NCBI RefSeq assembly: GCF_001438695.1
Contig: NZ_JQBH01000005.1
Location: 1-64,000 of the forward strand
Length of the DNA stretch: 64,000 nt
From: Fructobacillus fructosus KCTC 3544
Lineage (GTDB): Bacteria > Bacillota > Bacilli > Lactobacillales > Lactobacillaceae
Reading direction: 5' to 3'
A model generated the notes under the pieces. The model saw only the letters and a program-made list of their open reading frames with translations. It was not told the DNA's origin and ran no database searches. Made by a program: the position numbers and the translations under genes. Of the stretch, positions 60,122 through 64,000 are shown piece after piece. Numbering within the stretch: position 1 is the first letter of the stretch; each line of letters begins with the position of its first letter.

Positions 60122-60850
60122 ATGACACAAGCAAAATACGTATCGGTGCAAGCCGACATCAAAGCAAAAATTTATCAGGGTGCCTACCCGGAACTAAAAC
60201 TGCCCGATGAGCGCTCCATGGCCGAAGATTATGGGGTATCGCGTTCGTCCATTAAGCGTGCCCTCTCGGTGCTGGTTCAGCAGGGAATTATTTTTAAAAA
60301 AAGGGGTTCTGGGACTTTTGTGAATCCTTTGTACCTAAAGAATCAGGCCATTTTTCAGCATGAAGGCTCCAACCTAGGGGTTTCGGATTCCTTTCGAATT
60401 AATGGACAGGCGCCCTCCATTGAGTTACTTGACTTTCGTGTGATTCAGGCCAATGAGGAACAGCAGTCGGCGCTTTTTCTAAACGAGGGTGACTTTGTTT
60501 ATGAAATTAAGCGCCTGCGCAAGTTGGACGGGGTGCCCTTCATGATTGAGTACGGTTACGTGCCCATTTCACTGCTGCCGGGTCTTAAGAAAGAGAACGT
60601 GACCCAGTCAATCTATGGCTACGTGGAAAAGGAAAAGCAGAAGAAAGTCACGCGGTCCTTCATGACGATTATGGCCGCACCTTCCGATGAGGAGGAACAG
60701 CACCTGTTGAAACTGAAGAAAACGGAACCGGTTGGCATCATGGAGGGGATTTTCTTCATGGATGATGGTACCCCGTTGGAGTACGCAAACATGCGGCTGC
60801 ATTACAAATACTTACGTTATAACGCATTCGTATCGATTGGTTCGGAATGA
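60122..60850 (+). CDS. GntR family (HutC/UTRA) transcriptional regulator
   Basis: 242 residues: GntR winged helix (about 8-72, LPDERSMAEDYGVSRSSIKRALSVLVQQG, then KRGSGTFVNP) and a UTRA effector domain (about 90-240). Such regulators sense phosphorylated sugars or amino-acid derivatives. It lies just upstream of the phosphoketolase gene but is separated from it by a terminator and a strong promoter; regulation of phosphoketolase is a guess. The start follows an extended -10 with no ribosome site. Confidence 0.9.
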   Translation: MTQAKYVSVQADIKAKIYQGAYPELKLPDERSMAEDYGVSRSSIKRALSVLVQQGIIFKKRGSGTFVNPLYLKNQAIFQHEGSNLGVSDSFRINGQAPSIELLDFRVIQANEEQQSALFLNEGDFVYEIKRLRKLDGVPFMIEYGYVPISLLPGLKKENVTQSIYGYVEKEKQKKVTRSFMTIMAAPSDEEEQHLLKLKKTEPVGIMEGIFFMDDGTPLEYANMRLHYKYLRYNAFVSIGSE

Positions 60851-60856
60851 TCAGTG

Positions 60857-60897
60857 GGACAACTTTTGTGGGCAAAAAGGCAAAAGTTGTCCTTTTT
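60857..60897 (+). terminator. Terminator after the gntR-type gene
   Basis: GGACAACTTTTG (60857-60868) pairs with CAAAAGTTGTCC (60881-60892), then TTTTT. Confidence 0.9.
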
Positions 60898-60971
60898 ATA
60901 ATTGGGACGGTCCAATTATAAAAACAGGTGTAACCAAAATCGAGAAAGTTCGTTCCATCGCCCCAATTATC

Positions 60972-61045
60972 TTGAAACCCATTTAATGTGCAGATATAAT
61001 AATACTTGTAAATATTTAACCGAAGGATTGCATAAGCGTCCTTCG
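60972..61045 (+). promoter_or_regulatory. Promoter and 5' hairpin of the phosphoketolase gene
   Basis: -35 TTGAAA (60972-60977), 17-base spacer, -10 TATAAT (60995-61000), close to consensus. The ~65-base leader carries hairpin CGAAGGA (61021-61027)/TCCTTCG (61039-61045), which may stabilise a highly expressed mRNA. Confidence 0.75.
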
Positions 61046-61071
61046 TGGAAAGAAAAAGGAGTACTATTTAC

Positions 61072-63525
61072 ATGGTTGATTACAACTCAAAAGAGTACTT
61101 GGAACTCGTTGACAAGTGGTGGCGTGCTACCAACTATCTGTCAGCTGGGATGATTTTTTTGAAGTCAAACCCATTGTTCTCAGTAACTAAGACGCCAATT
61201 CAAGCTGAAGACGTGAAGGTTAAGCCTATCGGCCACTGGGGAACGATCTCTGGTCAAACTTTCTTGTACGCTCACGCAAACCGTCTGATCAACAAGTATG
61301 ACTTGAACATGTTCTACATCGGTGGTCCAGGACACGGTGGCCAGGTAATGGTAACCAACGCCTACCTTGATGGTGAATATACGGAAGACTACCCAGAAGT
61401 TACACAAGACTTGAAGGGTATGTCAACGTTGTTCAAGCGCTTCTCATTCCCAGGTGGAATTGGTTCGCACATGACGGCCCAAACGCCAGGTTCTTTGCAC
61501 GAAGGTGGCGAATTGGGATACTCATTGTCCCACGCCTTCGGTGCTGTTTTGGATAACCCTGACCAAATCGCTTTCGCGGTTGTTGGTGATGGGGAAGCCG
61601 AAACTGGTCCATCAATGACTTCATGGCACTCAATCAAGTTCTTGAACGCTAAGAATGATGGTGCTGTGTTGCCTATCTTGGACTTGAACGGATTTAAGAT
61701 TTCTAACCCAACTGTCTTTGCTCGTATGTCAGATGAAGAAATCACAAACTTCTTCAAGGGTCTTGGTTACTCAGCTCGTTTCATCGAAAACGACGACATC
61801 CATGACTACATGGCTTATCACGAAAAGGCTGCGTCAATCTTTGACCAAGCCATCGAAGACATCCAAGCTATCCAAAAGGCTGCCCGTGAAGACGGTAAGT
61901 ATGAAGATGGTACAATCCCTGCATGGCCTGTAATCATTGCTCGCTTGCCTAAGGGTTGGGGTGGTCCACGTAAGGACCAAAAGGGAATGCCAATTGAAAA
62001 CTCATTCCGTGCCCACCAAGTTCCATTGCCTCTTGGTCAAAACAACTTGGAGACTTTGCCACAATTCGAAGAATGGATGAACTCATACAAGCCTGAAGAA
62101 TTGTTCAACGCTGACGGTTCATTGAAGGATGAATTGAAGGCAATCGCTCCTAAGGGCGACAAGCGTATGTCTGCTAACCCAATCACGAACGGTGGACGTA
62201 AGCGCGGTGAAGATCTTAAGGATCTTGACTTGCCAGATTGGCACGAATACACAAACGACATTACTGCTGACAACCGTGGAACGTTGTTGCCAGATGGTAA
62301 CCGCAACATGGACATGTTCACTTTGTCAACTTACCTTGAAAAGGTAATGCAAATGAACCCTAAGTCATTCCGTTTCTTCGGACCTGACGAAACCATGTCA
62401 AACCGTTTGTGGTCACTCTTCGACACGACGAACCGTCAGTGGATGGAAGAAGTGAAGGAACCAAACGACCAATACGAAGCCCCAGAAGGCCGTATCTTGG
62501 ATGCTCAATTGTCTGAACACCAAGCTGAAGGTTGGTTGGAAGGTTATACGTTGACTGGTCGTGTTGGAATCTTCGCCTCATACGAATCATTCCTCCGCGT
62601 TGTCGACTCAATGATTACTCAGCACTTCAAGTGGTTGCGTCACGCTTCAGAACAAGCATGGCGTAATGATTACCCATCATTGAACTTGATCTCTACTTCT
62701 ACTGCTTTCCAGCAGGACCACAACGGTTACACTCACCAGGATCCTGGTATGTTGACTCACTTGGCCGAAAAGAAGTCAGACTTCATTCGCCAGTACTTGC
62801 CAGCTGATGGTAACGCTACTTTGGCCGTGATGGACCGTGCGTTCTCAGAACACTCAAAGGTTAACCACATGGTTATCTCAAAGCAACCACGTCAGCAATG
62901 GTTCTCAGCTGCTGAAGCTGAAGTTCTTGCTAACGAAGGTTTGGCTGTTATCGATTGGGCTTCTACCGCACCTTCTGCCAAGGTTGACATTACCTTCGCA
63001 TCTGCAGGTACTGAACCAACAATCGAAACGTTGGCTGCCCTTTGGTTGGTTAACCAAGAATTCCCAGAAGTTAAGTTCCGTTACGTAAACGTTGTTGAAT
63101 TGCTTCGTTTGCAAAAGAAGTCTGAAGCTGCTGGAAACGACGAACGTGAATTGTCTGCTGACGAATTCAACAAGTTCTTCCAAGCTGATACACCAGTTAT
63201 CTTCGGATTCCACGGATACGAAGACTTGGTTGAATCATTCTTCTTCGAGCGTAAGTTCCGCGGTGATGTATACGTTCACGGATACCGTGAAGATGGTGAC
63301 ATCACAACGACTTATGACATGCGTGTATACTCACACCTTGACCGCTTCCATCAAGCTAAGGAAGCTGTCGCAGTTCTTTCTGACCGCGGCGTAATCAATC
63401 AAGCTGCTGCTGATACATTCATCACTAAGATGGATGACATCTTGGCAAAGCACATGAAGGTTACTCGTGAAGAAGGTCGTGATATCGAAGAATTCACGAA
63501 GTGGCAATGGTCTGCTTTGAAGTAA
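61072..63525 (+). CDS. xfp: Xylulose-5-phosphate/fructose-6-phosphate phosphoketolase
   Basis: 817 residues, thiamine-diphosphate enzyme that splits xylulose-5-phosphate into acetyl phosphate and glyceraldehyde-3-phosphate, the key step of heterolactic fermentation. [41 protein letters not shown] and [12 protein letters not shown] (ThDP/Mg site) are all present, and the sequence is very like Leuconostoc phosphoketolase. ATG 61072 follows AAAAAGGAG; the frame from 61045 lies over the leader hairpin. Codon use is extremely biased (Leu TTG, Lys AAG, Glu GAA). Confidence 0.97.
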   Translation: MVDYNSKEYLELVDKWWRATNYLSAGMIFLKSNPLFSVTKTPIQAEDVKVKPIGHWGTISGQTFLYAHANRLINKYDLNMFYIGGPGHGGQVMVTNAYLDGEYTEDYPEVTQDLKGMSTLFKRFSFPGGIGSHMTAQTPGSLHEGGELGYSLSHAFGAVLDNPDQIAFAVVGDGEAETGPSMTSWHSIKFLNAKNDGAVLPILDLNGFKISNPTVFARMSDEEITNFFKGLGYSARFIENDDIHDYMAYHEKAASIFDQAIEDIQAIQKAAREDGKYEDGTIPAWPVIIARLPKGWGGPRKDQKGMPIENSFRAHQVPLPLGQNNLETLPQFEEWMNSYKPEELFNADGSLKDELKAIAPKGDKRMSANPITNGGRKRGEDLKDLDLPDWHEYTNDITADNRGTLLPDGNRNMDMFTLSTYLEKVMQMNPKSFRFFGPDETMSNRLWSLFDTTNRQWMEEVKEPNDQYEAPEGRILDAQLSEHQAEGWLEGYTLTGRVGIFASYESFLRVVDSMITQHFKWLRHASEQAWRNDYPSLNLISTSTAFQQDHNGYTHQDPGMLTHLAEKKSDFIRQYLPADGNATLAVMDRAFSEHSKVNHMVISKQPRQQWFSAAEAEVLANEGLAVIDWASTAPSAKVDITFASAGTEPTIETLAALWLVNQEFPEVKFRYVNVVELLRLQKKSEAAGNDERELSADEFNKFFQADTPVIFGFHGYEDLVESFFFERKFRGDVYVHGYREDGDITTTYDMRVYSHLDRFHQAKEAVAVLSDRGVINQAAADTFITKMDDILAKHMKVTREEGRDIEEFTKWQWSALK

Positions 63526-63541
63526 GCAAACCGTCATTTTG

Positions 63542-63576
63542 AAAAAAGAACGGGGCTCCGGCTTCGTTCTTTTTTA
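63542..63576 (+). terminator. Terminator after the phosphoketolase gene
   Basis: AAAAAAGAACGGGGC (63542-63556) pairs with GCTTCGTTCTTTTTT (63561-63575). Confidence 0.9.
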
Positions 63577-63642
63577 ATACATAAAATAGTTATTTATACC
63601 CGTAGAATGACTTTTTAAAGAGGCAGATGGACGGGAATAAAT

Positions 63643-63650
63643 GCTATAAT
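63643..63650 (+). promoter_or_regulatory. Extended -10 of the HAD gene
   Basis: TGCTATAAT with TATAAT at 63645-63650, 27 bases before ATG 63678; GAGGAAAGGG is the ribosome site. Confidence 0.6.
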
Positions 63651-63677
63651 AGCCCTAATTGAGGAAAGGGATTCGCC

Positions 63678-64000
63678 ATGAAAAACATTAAATTAATCTC
63701 GATTGATATCGATGGTACCTTGTTGAATGATAACCGTGAAATTACGCCAGCAGTGAAGAAGGCTGTTCAAGAGGCTTCAGAAAAAGGTATTTATGTTGTC
63801 ATTACAACAGGACGTCCGGCGACTGGTGTTAAGGACGTGATTGAGGAACTTGGTCTTGTTTCGGATAAGCAATACGTGATTACTCACAATGGTGGGATGG
63901 CACAAACGACGGATCACTCAAAGGTTGTTTACCATGAATCACTTTCCTGGGATTTGTACAAAGAGGCCCAGGCCTTTGCCCTAGATCAGGGAGCCTATTT
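63678..64000 (+). CDS. Cof-type HAD-IIB family hydrolase (partial, cut by window end)
   Basis: The first 107 codons of a HAD phosphatase. Motif I is ISIDIDGTLLNDNREITP, and VITTGRP near 45 plus ITHNGGM near 74 match the Cof/YidA subgroup, which dephosphorylates sugar phosphates and cofactors such as PLP or FMN. The 3' part, with motifs III and IV, is outside the window. Confidence 0.88.
   Translation, partial: MKNIKLISIDIDGTLLNDNREITPAVKKAVQEASEKGIYVVITTGRPATGVKDVIEELGLVSDKQYVITHNGGMAQTTDHSKVVYHESLSWDLYKEAQAFALDQGAY

Noticed and set aside
60900-61070. Catabolite-response (cre) site upstream of phosphoketolase
   Set aside because: No sequence fits the TGNAANCGNTNNCA consensus closely enough between the promoter and the start.
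1-64000. CRISPR array, tRNA, rRNA, transposase or intact prophage
   Set aside because: No regular repeat-spacer pattern, cloverleaf, rRNA segment, transposase motif or phage structural gene was recognised on reading both strands.

Overview
The window looks like a chromosome segment of a heterofermentative lactic acid bacterium of the Leuconostocaceae type (Leuconostoc, Fructobacillus, Weissella or a close relative). The evidence is a phosphoketolase, an NADP-type glucose-6-phosphate dehydrogenase close to the well-known Leuconostoc enzyme, a malolactic enzyme, ribose-5-phosphate isomerase next to a ribokinase-like gene, and low-to-mid GC DNA with strong AGGAGG ribosome sites. Genus is inference. 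No rRNA, tRNA, CRISPR array, transposase or complete prophage is visible. The blocks rpsF-ssb-rpsR and gdpP-rplI-dnaB often lie near oriC in Firmicutes, so the right part may be origin-proximal.

Layout. 0-2.9 kb: an AT-rich redox module (HxlR regulator, quinone oxidoreductase, PEBP-like protein) with paired palindromic operators. 2.9-12.9 kb: DUF2075 ATPase, HAD phosphatase, LTA synthase, pseudouridine synthase, aquaporin, CopB copper ATPase, ClC transporter. 12.9-14.7 kb: a chimeric, 5'-truncated DUF1906 protein with an AT-rich tail and an orphan membrane protein. 14.8-17.3 kb: CPBP protease, fhs. 17.3-24 kb: a nitrogen/amino-acid region in which a PfoR-like EIIC membrane protein sits behind a leader-peptide attenuator, and an amino-acid ABC transporter plus argG-argH sit behind a T-box whose specifier reads as arginine (CGU). 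24-27.9 kb: a HrtRBA-like heme-efflux operon, a CPBP protease and an anchored protein. 27.9-35.8 kb: zinc-type binding protein, short LysR divergent from malolactic enzyme, ThrE exporter and its TetR, rpiA/ribokinase. 35.9-40 kb: signal peptidase and a reduced WxL/csc-type surface cluster. 40-48.4 kb: coiled-coil protein, XRE regulator and MacB-like ABC transporter sharing a 12-bp promoter motif, HD hydrolase, TetR-SDR operon, CadD-family transporter, zwf. 48.6-51.3 kb: MFS and NhaC. 51.4-59.4 kb: ribosomal/replication genes, interrupted at 53.2-55.3 kb by an AT-rich patch of orphan genes that includes three short genes on the minus strand. 59.5-64 kb: YbaK, GntR, phosphoketolase, HAD (cut by the window end).

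How it fits together: zwf, rpiA, ribokinase and phosphoketolase make up the pentose-phosphoketolase route; malolactic enzyme helps acid handling; NhaC, ClC, LtaS and GdpP (c-di-AMP turnover) deal with ion and envelope homeostasis; CopB, CadD, HrtBA-like and the MFS/ABC pumps deal with metals and toxic compounds. The most notable sequence-level signals are the four-segment attenuator at 17.35-17.59 kb, the Arg T-box at 18.87-19.13 kb, the short-gene cluster at 54.4-54.9 kb, and a set of at least five genes whose start codon lies only 6-8 bases after a -10 box, which suggests leaderless mRNAs.
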